Below are positions 24,596 through 36,920 of a DNA stretch of 64,000 nucleotides, in pieces (position 1 is the first letter of the stretch; every line of letters begins with the position of its first letter). The notes beneath the pieces were generated by a model. It was not told the DNA's origin. It was given only the letters and a program-made list of their open reading frames with translations, and ran no database searches. Position numbers and translations under genes: made by a program. The stretch is from Blasia pusilla (lineage: Eukaryota; Marchantiophyta; Marchantiopsida; Blasiales), in contig CM114272.1 in assembly GCA_050084515.1 (NCBI GenBank), positions 8,556,001-8,620,000 on the forward strand, in the 5' to 3' direction.

Positions 24596-24924
24596 CAAGG
24601 TTGCATGTGGACAAATTCCGTGTCCGTGGACATATCCATGTTCGTGGACTTATGTCTGTCCTATGGAAGGACTTGTCCGTATGGGCCCCACCTTTCCTTT
24701 CTTCCTCATTCCTCTTACTTGCCTTCGTGCTCCATACCCCCCATTTCTTCCTCCCTCCACCTCCCCTCCCTCCTCCCTCATTGCTCCTCTCATCCTTGCC
24801 TTGCCTTCCATCATGGACTAAAAGTGTGGGTCCCACTTTTTGGAACCCATGTCCGTGGACATGTCCAGACTTGTCCGTTCATGTCCGTCCTAAGGAAGGA
24901 CTTGTCCGCTTTTGTGCAACCATG
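24596..24924. mobile_element. hAT-type MITE (copy 1), 329 bp with perfect TSD
   Basis: Terminal inverted repeats CAAGGTTGCA and TGCAACCATG are flanked by a perfect 8-bp duplication CTTTGCAC (24588-24595, 24925-24932). An 8-bp duplication and CA-starting ends are the hAT signature. Subterminal motifs GGACAAGTCC, GTCCGTGGAC and GGACAT repeat in both orientations. There is no coding capacity. The copy at 34261-34557 lies in the opposite orientation. Confidence 0.88.
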
Positions 24925-24932
24925 CTTTGCAC

Positions 24933-25935
24933 ACATTTGTGAAAAGATTATTAATTAAAAACAATTTTTCAAGAGAATAATTTAGTAAGTACAGTCCAAC
25001 CCTCTGACTAATTTCTTGAAGCTCCAAATTGATTACTAATTTTTGTTGGTCCAAGTTTAGTCCGTTAACTCCACTGCGCCAGTGGTGGCCTTTGGATACT
25101 TGACTCTTTGAATCCCCCTCTTTTGTTGTTCTGATGGGTTTTCCATCATGCATATTTATTGAGGTTCATCATTCCCGTCCAAGCATCCTAACCCAAACAA
25201 ACGAGTCATGTTCGTCTCAAGATTACTTTCCGCAAGAGATTCTACTTCCCGCTCGGCAATTGATTTATAGATTCTGGAAATTTTCCTAGGGGAAGCCATT
25301 CCGGTCCATGAATTTGTGAATCCCAACCGGGAATTCAAAGATTTCCACAAAGGAATGTTTGATTTGGTGTTGGAAACTATCGGTTGCATATAATAAATTT
25401 ATAAATTTTGCAGGCCCGCTTAAGAAAAGTTGCACGCACTAGCTGAACCTTGGTTAACCCACTACTTAACCTTACATCAGACCAGTTACTTTGTGTGAAA
25501 TTAGTATTTAAGGGTTTTTTCTCTTAGATTAGTTTTCCCTCAATCTTTTCTATAAAATAAAGGTTGTCTTTTGGAAGTATAAGTATCACATTATGACACG
25601 ATGTCCCCATGTGCCTTTTCATAAAACTCTCAAATTTTCAAATTAAGAGTACTTTTACGACCTCTATATACATGTCTCATTTTTTTCATTGAGAGACTAT
25701 CCACGTGTCCTTCAACACGTGTTTGGTAATTTTTCCCTTCTCAAGGCCGCAAAATAAATAAATAAAGCTTTCTCTATAATTCAACTTCAATTAAAGTCTT
25801 TTTTCCTGCGTTGATGCATCGAAAAAGCGCTTGGATGAAACTCGTCGTATCAAATCCCGACAGCCTTTATTGCTTTGCGCAATAAAGGATGTCAGTTCTG
25901 GGTTTATCGTCCGGGTCCAAGAAAGGGTGAAAAAA
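24933..25935. other. no gene recognised; dispersed repeat and hairpin
   Basis: About 25100-25150 matches the 71-bp unit at 59099-59240 (CCCCCTCTTTTGT and GATGGGTTTTCCATCA). A perfect hairpin with 10-bp arms CCTTTATTGC/GCAATAAAGG and a 5-base loop lies at 25864-25888. Otherwise AT-rich. Confidence 0.5.
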
Positions 25936-26105
25936 GATGTTTTTCGTGTGAAACGCGTCGTAGTGGATGAGGGTGAGAAGGTCGTTTCTCATAAGAAACG
26001 CGTCTTAGTGAATGAGGGTGAAAAGGTCGTTTCTCATAAGAAACGTGTCCTAGTGATTGGTTGGGGGGGTGGGGCGAAAGGTCGTTTCTTGTGAGAAACT
26101 CGTCG
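25936..26105. repeat. 45-bp tandem repeat, ~3.5 units
   Basis: Units begin at about 25936, 25981, 26026 and 26080, each with TTTCTCATAAGAAACG (an internal palindrome) followed by GTC.TAGTG and GAGGGTGA. In one + frame they read as VVSHKKRVLVNEGEK repeats, since 45 bp keeps the frame. The third unit carries a G-rich insertion (TTGGGGGGGTGGGG). Confidence 0.9.
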
Positions 26106-27171
26106 GGGAAAAGCCGATGACAGCGCGAGAAACAGAACAAGTGCGAGCGCGGAACAGAGGGGTGCCAGCAGGCGATTGTTGTCAACGTGACATCCGCCCG
26201 AGACAGCTCTCGGAGTGTCGCAGCGGAGCGCAGCCTTGCCAGGAACTTTCTCGCGGAGCAGATAGGATTGGCTCGCGATGGTACCGAGGACGAGCACTGG
26301 CGGAGAACTGTCTGGCGTCCGGAATCGAAAGCCGCGAGGCGGGAGGATCGTATCGTAGGGCACTTTATCGCCTTTGCAGGTTTGCAATTGCGCTTCGGCC
26401 CTCACCTTCAGTATGCGCGACGCGACGCCTACTGGTTCTGGGAGACACACGAGGTGGAACACGTGGCCCCCCATTCAACGACGACTACTCAGGATGCGGA
26501 GAGATCCAGTTTCAGGCTCGCGGTAACCAGCGGCGGAGACGAAACAATAATGGTTGATACTGGCTTTTCGGATGTCTCAGTCGTAGTCCCGACATGTGGC
26601 TATGGCGCTTGCTGAACCTCGGTGAACGAAACAGAGCAACTCGGAGTGGATGACATCCATAAGAATTACAAGAGCTGGGTTGAACAGCAGATTACTGCAG
26701 AACGACAAGAGAACAGAATAGGGGGAGGAAGAGCAGACGTTTTAGGACGAGCTGTGGGCATTCCGATGAAGTTGACGCAGAGTACTGGTGCATATGGACG
26801 CAATTTTTATTGGATCTAGTGAAGCAACTCAATCAGTGAAACACGGGAGATTGCTCTCGGTCCTGCAGCGTAACGTATGTCATGAACTCTTTCTATTTAC
26901 AAGTTACGCGTCGATGAACCCTAATGAAAGCAACAATCTCGAATGTCCCGTGAGTTTCCAAAGAATTACAGAGTTTGATGCCGTCAAAGTGGCGAATGAC
27001 TGAGCTCGAATTGCGCATGCCACGACGTTTGCAGAATCCCTCGAGCAATCTGAACTTCGATACGCGCGTTGATTGTACAATGCCAAGAGCACAGTAGTCT
27101 GCCGAAAATGAGCCCCAGCTCTTCTGGAGCTAGAGGAAGAAATAGCGTAGAGATTTTTCACAGCTCACACC
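26106..27171. other. no gene recognised
   Basis: GC-richer to about 26620 with overlapping frames on both strands (up to ~165 codons on +), none with a recognisable domain or a credible start. The part nearest 27171 should include the 3' UTR of the stellacyanin-like gene. Confidence 0.35.
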
Positions 27172-28016
27172 TTAAGATAAACCCACGAAAAGACCGCTTA
27201 GAAAAACAATCCCGGCGCTCGAGATGACGGCGTTGACGGCGGATATTCCATACACACCACTTGTAGCAACGGGAGGAGGTGCCGTGGAAGGTAGATCTGC
27301 TGTTGTTGCACCACCTGTTGCCACGGTGATATGGAGTTTCTGGCCGAGCGCGCAATGCGTCGGTGTGCTGCAGAAGAAATAGTACTCACTCTCCACCAGA
27401 CTGATCTGATCATCCCCAGAGGTGTACTTCGCGATGGCATTCGCATCGCTGCAGGAATTGTAGTCCTTCTCGCCCACCACCACCACGGTGTGGTCTCCTG
27501 GTCTGTACTTGAAAACTGCGATCATTCAGACATGCTACAACGCATTAGGTCTTCCGATTTCTCTCACATTGGCTGAATGGCGGATATCCTGAGCAACTCC
27601 ATACAAAATTGTGGCAGGAAATAGACGCCATCCCGAAAAAAATTCGATTCCACCATTGTGGACTCCGACAAGGAAAACTTCGTAATCATTCGAACACGAC
27701 AAGGCAAATGTGCTCGTGCCCAAGGAGCGCGTTTTCCTCATCTCTTGTGCGACGTTTCCGGCAGCTTCTCAGCCCACTGAACAGATCAAGATTCCTGAAC
27801 TCCGAGCCGAGGCTGGCAGGAAAGGCATGCGCACGTACCAAGCACGTCATTCAATTTGAAGGTCTTGTCAGCAGCCCATTCCGTGAAATTGGGGCCAACG
27901 CTCCATTGACGATCATCTCCCACCAAATACGAGGTCGCATTGACCGCGCTAAAACTCAGTAGCACCGCAATTGCGCTCAAGGCAATGCTCGAGATGCCAC
28001 TTCCCTGACGAGCCAT
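27172..28016 (-). CDS. stellacyanin-like phytocyanin, GPI-type, two exons
   Basis: Exon 1 is 28016-27839 and exon 2 27515-27172, joined across a 323-bp GT-AG intron in phase 1; product 173 aa. An in-frame ATG at 28088 would add 24 residues but would bury the signal peptide (residues 8-26, hydrophobic), so I chose 28016. The plastocyanin-like domain spans about residues 28-124: YLVGDDRQWSV, FKLNDVLVFKYRPGDH and YYFFCSTPTHCALGQK. Copper ligands are His68, Cys108, His113 and, at the axial position, Gln118; Gln instead of Met is the stellacyanin type. Cys81 and Cys114 form the usual disulfide. A Pro/Ser/Thr-rich linker (STAPPPVATS) and hydrophobic C-terminus indicate an arabinogalactan-like tail and GPI anchor. 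It is a predicted cell-surface blue copper protein with a redox role. No defects seen. Confidence 0.92.
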
Positions 28017-29440
28017 CGCTCCAGACTCCGTCTCCTCGGGCCGAATTGCACGATTGCTCCAACAACTAACTGACGCAGTTGCAATCAAAGTTCTCCAGAC
28101 CTAGTCGCCACAAAAGACCAAATGCAGCCGAGATCTCCCAAACCGCAAAACTCTCCAAACTGAACCAGCGATCCAACGCAATCTCTCTGGTCAGAACTAA
28201 ATCCCACTGCAGATAGCCCCTCGCGTTCTGGAATCTCGCGAGGCGAACCCAACAGCAGACAGAAGAAAGAAAACTTAAACTTTTTATTTTCTCTCAAACT
28301 CAAACTCGACCGCGAGCTACACCCCGAGCTTGACTATTGAAAATTTCATAAATCCACAAAAGCGGAGGAGACTCCTTCCCAGCCGATCTTGAGCATTCGT
28401 CAGGTTCAGCGCACCGGCACTGCGAGAGCTAGTCGATCAGCGGAAGAAGCCTCAATTGCGCAAGGAATTCCTTTCCGGAAGACGCAGCGGGCGGCTCCAA
28501 TCTACGTCGAAGTCCGAAGAAGCTCAGCACTTCGCACCAGACATTCGAAACCGAGCTATGGCGCCGAGACACGACGGACAGATCTCAAAAGCGTTGCTCC
28601 GCTTGCTCGAACACCTGACGTAGAGGGCATCCGGAAAATTACGCTTCTGCAGAAGCATTAACATGGTCAGTGGGGTTGGGTGGAAAGACCACGAACGCTT
28701 CGCTCGCGTCGGTAGCCTTCTTCGCCACGCCTGCCACCCGCCGGCGAGAATGGTCGCCGGGACTGGCACCTTCCGACCGCGGGTCCAGAGTTCTGCTCCG
28801 TCTCTGTTCACTCCATGTCACCTTGTGATGTGAGCGGTGTACGCTTCCATACTGGGGCGTAAGGACAGGATCGGTAGCGTGCCAGGTGAATTTTTTTTCA
28901 TTGATGTGAAAATTGGATTTTTTATTCTAAGAATTTTTCATGTATTTTTATTTTAGAAAAAGATAGGAACATGCTATACGTGGATTCTGAAATCTCCGTT
29001 TCTCCTAATATTTTTCCTTCGGGCCTCTTAATTTTCATTGTAAAATTACTAAATATTCAATTCATATGTAATATTCGCATGTAATTCAATGATTTTCCTT
29101 AATTCATAGAAACTTCATGTTTTCTCTTTGAAAAAAATTTCATTCTCTTGGAATTGAAGAGACTCTTTTCATATAGTAAGTATTTTATCAACAACATCTC
29201 CCACCGCAATTGCAATATAGTAGTACTAGCTAGTGCCCATGAGGATCCGTGCCATGCAGTGTCTTGTGTATCTACGTCCCCGTCCCGAAATGTATATGCT
29301 TTAGCTAATACACGAAAGTGCATACCATGATTTTTTTGTCTATCAATAATTCCATGCATTGCACGGTGAATGTGAAAGTGATTACTAGTAGTAACAATTT
29401 TTCATGATCCATGGGTTTTTATATAAAATCTACTAGTAAG
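28017..29440. other. upstream region of the stellacyanin-like gene; no further gene
   Basis: 28017-28330 probably contains the 5' UTR and promoter (minus strand); I see no clear TATA box. A GC-rich stretch at 28380-28850 is open on both strands without recognisable content. From 28900 the sequence is AT-rich, with CCATGCATTGCACGG-type motifs at about 29350. Confidence 0.35.
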
Positions 29441-29875
29441 GTACTAAGGTGCCCGTGCAATGCAGTGGAAATAAAAAAAGTGCTTGAAGAGTTAGTGTAT
29501 AGCCCTTGAAGGGAAGAGATTAATAATGTTGCACTTAAATTCAAATTTTTTTCTTGCTGCCCGTAGTATGTGAAACATTTTCTCGTTGGCCAATTGCCAT
29601 GTGTCAAGCAGAGAGGTGTTTGCAAATCAAGAAGGCACTCTCCTATAATAATAGAGATAAGATGCATGTGCGATGCAAGGGAAATAAAAAACTATTTAAA
29701 GAGCTAGCGTATAGCCCGTGAAGGGAAGAGATTAATTATACTGCACATAAATTCAAATTTTTTCTTGCTGCCCGTAACATGTGAAATTTTTTCTTGTTGC
29801 CCAATTTGCCACATGTCAAGCAGAGAGGTGTTTGCAAATCAAGAAGGCATTCTCCCATAATAATATAGATGCCAT
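29441..29875. repeat. tandem duplication of a ~215-bp dispersed repeat
   Basis: Units at about 29441-29655 and 29656-29875 share GGAAATAAAAAA, AGCCC.TGAAGGGAAGAG, TTCTTGCTGCCCGTA, GTCAAGCAGAGAGGTG, TTTGCAAATCAAGAAGGCA and the ending CTCC.ATAATAATA.AGAT. A third, more diverged copy lies at 36150-36390, and the terminal motif CACTTTCTATAATAATA recurs at about 62855. This looks like a short non-autonomous transposon; its class is not clear to me. Confidence 0.75.
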
Positions 29876-30949
29876 AAATAATTTCCACAAAGGATTGCCA
29901 AGCACTAAGTGTCCTCCATTCAGAGTGAAAAATTGAACTAAAAGCAATACTAAACCAATAGTTGTCTTTTTTACTAGGTTCTTTAGGATTAGCATTGATT
30001 TTTTTTTATTTTTGAAATAAAAAAAAACTTATTTAAATAAATTTAAAAGGAGTCCCGTGGCACCGGACATCTCTCTTGGTGATACCTGTATTTTTGGGCC
30101 CGTACGTAATTGACACGCATAACTCTTTCCTTTGAAAATCTTGCTTTGAAACTCCGGAGCTTTCTCGTGTGCTAGCACGGGCACTGGCTAGTCATTTCAT
30201 ATAAATAATCGATGGATGACTTTCATTTTCCCATCACATCCTCTTTTCACTATTTCAAGAGTTTCCAATTTCCTTTGTTACTTTCTCCTTAAGTGTCGAT
30301 TTCAGGTATGTTGATTCTTGTTACGATTTTCTTAGAAAGATGGTTCTTATCATAGCAAGTGGGTTTTCTAGTTTTCATCCTTCTCTATAATTGCCTACTA
30401 TTGGTATGAATTTTTTCTTAGGATTACCCTATCTATATTTGTAACTATCCTTCTCTTATTCCCTCTTCATCTCTTCCCATTGAGCATAATCTCGATTTAT
30501 TACTAAAGAATCCTACTGCTTTGTCATCCTCAAATATCTCATTTGAACCTTGCTCCCCAACTCCCATAATTTTTACCCAAACCCCTCCTCCTCCTCCTTC
30601 TTCTTCTTTAACTTAGTTACCTCCACATTAGTATCCATCATCACCTCATTCATTTCCCACGTTCTCCACTCATAACCCTTCTTCTATATTTGTGCCAAAA
30701 GTTCATTTTATACCTTGAAAGTAAATATTTTTCTTCTACTAGAATCAAAAGACATCAATAGTATTGTCAATCCATGCATAAGCCTTCAATCCCTAATTTG
30801 ATACTTCCTCCTACTACAATCCCTAAAAAAAAAATTTGGACTTGGTTAAGCCAAATTGATCTCCTTCCCTCTTTCCATCCTAAGCTTTCTTGTCCTAGAC
30901 TCTATACATGTATTCCTATAACTACAAGAAATCTAGACTTAGAACTTCA
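29876..30949. other. no gene recognised
   Basis: AT-rich with a pyrimidine-rich plus strand (CTCCTCCTCCTTCTTCTTC near 30585). Apparent Pro/Ser-rich frames are compositional. Confidence 0.35.
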
Positions 30950-31610
30950 CTATACAAAGCCAAATATAAATCTGATGTGTATAAAATCAGTATGATAAAC
31001 TCCATATGCTTCATCCAAGCATCCACTTAGTGATATACACTCCAAGAGCAACAAGAGACAATCTGCCATAAACTCAATATGTGATCTCCAATCAATCCTA
31101 GATTCCCAACCCTCTTTTACTAGAGAGAATCGAGGCCCGATACACCAACAATTTTGGAACTCGCATATCACAAACCCCAAAACAGGTATGATCTAAGAAA
31201 GATGAGTTCAAAATGAGCCTCATCCATGGTTTATCCCTCTAGACTCCTCCCTGGATGATTTGTCCAAACCAATCATCTCCTTATTGCAAGTCGTAAGCAA
31301 CATGGAATACATATGTACTAACTCTAAACCAATTTCCATAAGGCCCTCTCATAAGAGCCCATAATCTATCATACCAACTAACCTTGAGCCCTGAAGCCCA
31401 AATGGCACATGCAAAGACAAGACATCCTTACATGCACTAAACACACAAAGAGGGGGCCAAACTCTTGAAGGTTGCCACTCCTTATAAAGGGAAGGGTGAC
31501 CTACACTTGTAGGTCACCTCCTAAGGGCATGTCATATATAACCTATCAAAATAGGCAAGTATAAGATCTCTGTAAGAGCCTTGTTGTACCTCCAATCTAC
31601 CATGATATGA
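30950..31610 (-). mobile_element. diverged LTR-like segment
   Basis: Read on the minus strand it has a start-like TGTCATATCATGG (about 31609), then the near-perfect palindrome GGTGACCTACA-CT-TGTAGGTCACC (31495-31518) and about 15 bases later a TATA-like CCTTTATAAGG (31478-31488). This is the same hairpin-then-TATA layout as in the TGTCAC LTR family. Sequence identity elsewhere is low and the ends are approximate. Confidence 0.4.
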
Positions 31611-34260
31611 CATCGTGCAAGTCTCATTCCATTTATTTACTCTCAGTATTCCTATGATATGCCTATTATCTTTTCTCACCTCCCTACTTTTGAAAGATAG
31701 AGTATTCTCCAATCAACATGTGGTACCCATCAAGGTGATGCCATGGATTACTCAATTTTTTCCATTGCACATTTTTGTGCCCTTCGAGCATTAGCCCAAT
31801 CATTTTTGCCTTGTCTCTTCACTTCTATTGCTAATAATTCCCACATCATAGATCCTCCTCCTGAAGGGGTTCATGCGTATATCCAATTTGTGGAGAAACT
31901 CTCAATCCAACCTAGTAAATTTTTGGCATGATTGATCTCCTTCATGCCTTCCCTCAACATTAATGCCACCTACTCTTGTAACACTTTCATCATGTATATG
32001 AAAGGGGTTGAAATTCTTGGTGTCCCAATTGGCTTCATCGATAGTCACTATGTATCCGAGTTATTTGATGAAGCTCTTTTGAAAGTTATAGAATGACTTC
32101 ATTTGTTACCTCATGTAGGTAGTCCCCAAGTGGCTTATGGGATTCTCTCCTAATATTTTCTATGCCATCAATCCTATCTTATTCTCTCTTCTTCGCCCAT
32201 TTCATTATTCTTATTATTGGTTGGCTTCTTTTGAGTTGTAACATTTTTATCATGGCAATTTTTTATCAACTTCTTGGTCTAAATACATTTGAGGAAGACA
32301 ATGTTGTATTGAATTGGCTTCATGGTGCAAAAACTATGTAACTTTTTCTTTCGGAATTATCGGGCATTTCCTCCAAAGTCACATTTGTACAAATAGCTTT
32401 TTAGGGGACCTGAGCTCTAGTAGCTCCAATTATGACTTCAAGGCTTCTTCATGGAGATGCACCTATTTTGATGGATGTTATAACCCCTACACAAAAGGGG
32501 GATCTATTATTCTAACAATAGTTGAGGTGAAATCGAGCAATTCTTCCACTTGCCACATTAGAAATTCTATCTCCTCTCAATCAATTGATTATAGGAGGCT
32601 TGATCAAGTTAAGAGCTTATCTCTAAGAATTTATACCAAATCAACTTTTTGAGCATTCTCTCTCAAGTATTGTTTGACACTCATTGAGCTCTTTTATGTT
32701 GATCCGCAAGTATAGGTACGGAAGCATGGCTTATCGCAAATCCTCTTATTTGTCTATTTTTTTCTTCCATGAAATATATTCTCAAAAACTTTGCAATTAC
32801 ATCTTGGACTTCCTCATCCTTCTCTTCCGAGTGTGCCTTATTATGTATGCAGGGAGCCCATTAATAAAAATGGTATATATATTATATTCTCTAATTTAGA
32901 CCAGATAGAGAACAAATAAAGACCCATGATATGTATGATTAGAGAGGCAATAACATCAATGACTCATACTATAGGATATACCATTGGGCAAGAGAAATTA
33001 CATATCCTACCTTCTACTCCACGAAATCCCTCTCGTCAAAGACTTGATCTTGTTATGTCTCGAGGTGGCTTTCATCCATTGAGTGATGTGGTGCATGGTT
33101 GTTAATCCAACAGGTTGTGGTTTGGTGTGTTGGGCTACACATACTAAAAAGGTCTCACAATGAATATAATAATAAGAATCAAGTAATAGAGTTATGCGGT
33201 GAGACATGCAACCGAGGAATTTATTCCTTTGTAGTGGAAGTTTTTAGACACTTACATAATATATCTTTTGATAATTTCCTGAAAACATGTGCTCACAATT
33301 CCCTTAAGAATTGTCAACTCACCCCTTCTCATAGTCCTTTTCTCTCTATTTAGTGACTACTCAATTTATATAGGGAAATCAAGAAGAACTAATTTTCAAT
33401 TTTAGAATATGTAGTAGTCACGCTTAATCACATGATTTGTAAAGGAATCCATAACTTTGGAGGAAGAGCCAAAGGAGGCACCTTGTTTGGATTACAATAG
33501 TTCTTGGTGATCTAAATAAATAGGAGTTTTCGGGAAGGTCTTTGAGTAGCCTTGAAAGAGGATGATGCTATTTCCCAGTTGAGAAAATCATGCTTTATAA
33601 ATATTTTGTTATATTTCCTTTATCAATATGTCATCCTCTTATTCAGCCATAACCTCAAATACTCCATATAAACATTCCAAATCAACTCAAATAGTCGATG
33701 AAAGCATTTAATCTCAAATTTTCTGACGTCTAAACTATTTAAGGCATGTTATTTGGGTAATATAAGGGTCTATTTAATAAGTCAATTTAGAGTAAGTTGT
33801 GAGTCTTGCACATTTGTGAGTCCCACGAGATGCCAAAGACTCAAAATCCCATTTCAGACTGTGTCGAGAAAAGTGCACCTATCAGCATGGCGATTTGCCA
33901 CTTCCAAAAGACATGCAAAAGTTAAGATGCACTCGTAAATCATTATAGACAAATGTATAACACACACAAATATGAAAGAATTGGGAGACAGTGCGAAAAA
34001 TGAAACTTCCAAACCACCTTGTAGTTGCAATTTGCAAGTCCAATTCTCACAAACCTCCACTCTAAATTTATTGTAAGCATATAATTTTTTTTCTATGATC
34101 AATAAGAGGGATTAAAAAAAGTCAAAGAATTTCCAAAGAATTCTCTTAATAGGGCCCCTAAGATAACATTAAAGCTTTCTGGTGGGCCAAATTAATATGG
34201 GTGTTTGAAATACCACATGTTTTTTTTTCAAACTTTGACCTAGTCATCCTATGTTGGGTG
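31611..34260. other. decayed, unclassified sequence
   Basis: Plus-strand frames of 60-110 codons at 31743-31931 and 32314-32652 read like degraded protein (many stops and shifts in succession) and may be old retroelement gag. I cannot place them in a family. The last eight bases (34253-34260, GTTGGGTG) are the target duplication of the next element. Confidence 0.3.
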
Positions 34261-34557
34261 CATGGTTGAAAAAAAATGGACAAGTCTGTCCTTTGGACGG
34301 ACATGGATTGCAAAAAGTTGGGCCCACATTTAGAGCCAATGATGGAAGGAAGGGCAAGGGCGAGTGGGGCAATCAGGGTTTAGGAAGTGAAGGTGGAGGG
34401 AGGAAGAAACGGGAACTATGGAACATTAAGGCAAGTGGAGGGAATGAGAAAGAAGAGGAGGATGAGATCCATAGGGACAAGTCCTTCCATAGCACGGACG
34501 TAAGTCCACGAAAACGGACATATCTGCACACATAGACGTTGTCCATATGCAACCTTG
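34261..34557. mobile_element. hAT-type MITE (copy 2), 297 bp
   Basis: Begins CATGGTTGA and ends TGCAACCTTG, flanked by GTTGGGTG/GTTGGGTA (7 of 8 identical; 34253-34260 and 34558-34565). Internally colinear with the reverse complement of 24596-24924, including GGACAAGTCC, GATGGAAGG, GGTGGAGGGAGGAAGAAA and AAGTCCACGAA. Confidence 0.88.
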
Positions 34558-34565
34558 GTTGGGTA

Positions 34566-36149
34566 AAGCATCACTAAGTCGCCCTTGAACGATAGGATCC
34601 ATTTGATTTCCTCTAGTTGGAAATATCCAAGCCTTAACCGCCCCCTTAAGGCCTAATTACGATACTTAATTCTTTTTATTCTTGAACCATATCTACATGT
34701 TCTTGTAAAGGGAAAAATTGGGTATTACATGCATTCTTTGTGCAATATTGTATTAACTTACAAGAATGCCCAAACCATGTACAAACACACTTAAGGGAAA
34801 ATTTTAAGAAAGAATTTTTGCCCTTACTCACTTTAGTAAGGTGTTTGTGCACTTCAAACCAATCTCCCATCCCCAAGACCTCCAAAGTTTTGCGCAATAT
34901 ATATTTGCTTCCAATTGTGAACCATTCATGAGGCGAATCCGGGTAGTATTTTTGAGAGAACTTGTACATTTTCCAACATGTATAAGCAGCAGGAGGATAA
35001 ATTTTGAAGTTTTTTTTAATTCCGGTTGGCTATTGGAAGTTGAGTACAAAGGAGATCTTGTATATTCCATCAATTTTTGGCCAATAATTAGTTAAGTGAA
35101 ACAAAAATTTGAAAATTCATCAAGCTAGGTCAACATGTAAGTATGGTTCCGCATTCATTGTGCATGAGGAAGTGAGATTGATGGTGCCTATGACCGTTTT
35201 TTAGGGTAGTTCGGTTGTTCCCAAAAAGGTTGGGGAGAAGGGGGACTTATCCTTTCTTTTCACATTGGGGGGCTATTTGTTAATCAACATTTGAGTTTTT
35301 TTCCAATTCCATAATTAATAAAAAAATTCATCAAGATGAAAATAATAAGACTTGCCTCCACAACATTCCACTCCAATTTTTTTCTATTAATTTTCAACAT
35401 AATTTTATAAAAAAATATTTTCGTGGATGGTGTTGAATATGTAACGATTTGTGAGATTATAATCCGCCCTCATGTGAAACTCCAGCAAAATCTCTTACAG
35501 GCAGGTATCGTGTCATTACCGCCGGATTCAATTGATCCATCGGAGCAGGATGGCTCAGGATATTCCGGTAGGGGCAGGTCCACCTGGTGGGCTTGGGAGA
35601 TTATTCTCCACGTGGCGCTCGGTCAATTGGGTCCAGCTGGACTCGCTTTCGGGTGACTCGTTCAGCGCGTACTCGTGCGGGAAGCCGGGTTACAGTGGAT
35701 GGGACCTCGGATTAAGACAAAGCGGGAACCCCAGCCTGTCTGATGGATGGATGGATGGATGGATATCCTTTCGCTCCCTCCTTTGGACCCGGGCTAGACG
35801 ACTGACCGCCAACTCTCTTCTGGTCGCAGCGTTGGAGTCTGGTCATAAGAGAGTCCGCTCTTGGCTCTGGACGGAAGTCTGCCACTCACAGCGAGTTACG
35901 GAGGCGACTGGTCACTGGTGGCGAGGTTTTCTGCAAATAGGATGTACTCTTCGTCACAGCACATAAAGTCTATTTATGGAAGAGATGGGATACCAAGTGA
36001 CCGGCCTCCTCAATACGTGCCCGCATACGTGGAGATACTGCGGATCCCCATTCTCGCTAGTAGTCGCTACCATACCCGGTTTAACCAGTACGCTGTTTTG
36101 AGAACTCTATCATATCTTGCTATTCGGATGGATTATCATTTTATGAGAT
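34566..36149. other. no gene recognised
   Basis: AT-rich to about 35420, then a GC-richer island (35420-36100) with frames of up to 144 codons that show no domain. A short (GGAT)n run lies at about 35743-35763. Confidence 0.35.
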
Positions 36150-36390
36150 GTGTCATACATTGGAAATAAAAAAGTATTTGAAAATTAATATATAATATGA
36201 GAAAAGAGGAGATTAATGATAAAGTATATGAATTTAATTTTTGTTACATTCGTCAAATATAAATTCTTTTTTTTTTTTCAATTTCCATAAATGTATATTT
36301 GACGAATGTAACAAAAATTAAATGCAATAAAGATGTTTGCAAATTAAAAAAACACTTTCTCATGGTAATATAAATTATAAAATAAATTAT
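36150..36390. repeat. third copy of the 29.4-kb repeat, carrying a perfect 30-bp hairpin
   Basis: Matches the 29441-29875 family (GGAAATAAAAAAGT, GAGGAGATTAAT, TGTTTGCAAAT, AACACTTTCTCAT). In its middle, 36233-36262 and 36294-36323 are perfect 30/30 reverse complements around a 31-base T-rich loop. The hairpin is absent from the other two copies. Confidence 0.85.
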
Positions 36391-36920
36391 TTAATGTAAA
36401 AAAATCACAAAAGTGTACAAAAGCGTTATAAACTAATTTTCTGATTTTTTATTTAGATTGTTAATGCATCCAAGTTTTATATTGTGGCAACTGTTAATAT
36501 AAATTGAGTTTATATTATACAATTGGTGTTAAGACAAACATTGGACATTACGCTATACTACAAAGGAAATTAAATAGTTTTCAATGCATAATATATGCGC
36601 AATAGGATACCCGACTAGAATCAAGAAAATTTCAAAATTTAACTTCATACTATGTAGGACCGGAAATGTACCAATTCTATGAAAAAACAACGTGGACCAT
36701 TTCAAGGATGGGATAATTTCGGATGACATATTAGAGAGTTTATTGGCTATGATTTCTAGAGAAACAATATTTTTAAATCCTTTTTCATGCATGTTATACA
36801 AAGAAGCAATTACTACACAAATCCAATTGGTTTATGATAGGAAATTTCAAAATAAATGGGAAATTCTCAATTTTAACCAGCTAGCTTTACTCATAACCAT
36901 TGATCTCGAATTAAGTATAG
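36391..36920. other. AT-rich flank, nothing recognised
   Basis: Sequence between the hairpin repeat and the left end of the Mutator-like element. No frame or repeat stands out. Confidence 0.4.

Noticed and set aside
26057-26615. Two overlapping plus-strand frames of 142-166 codons
   Set aside because: Overlap in different frames with no recognisable motif; the second starts mid-sequence and neither joins a neighbouring exon.
35743-35763. GGAT run as a possible telomere-like repeat
   Set aside because: A short four-base microsatellite, unlike the plant TTTAGGG repeat.
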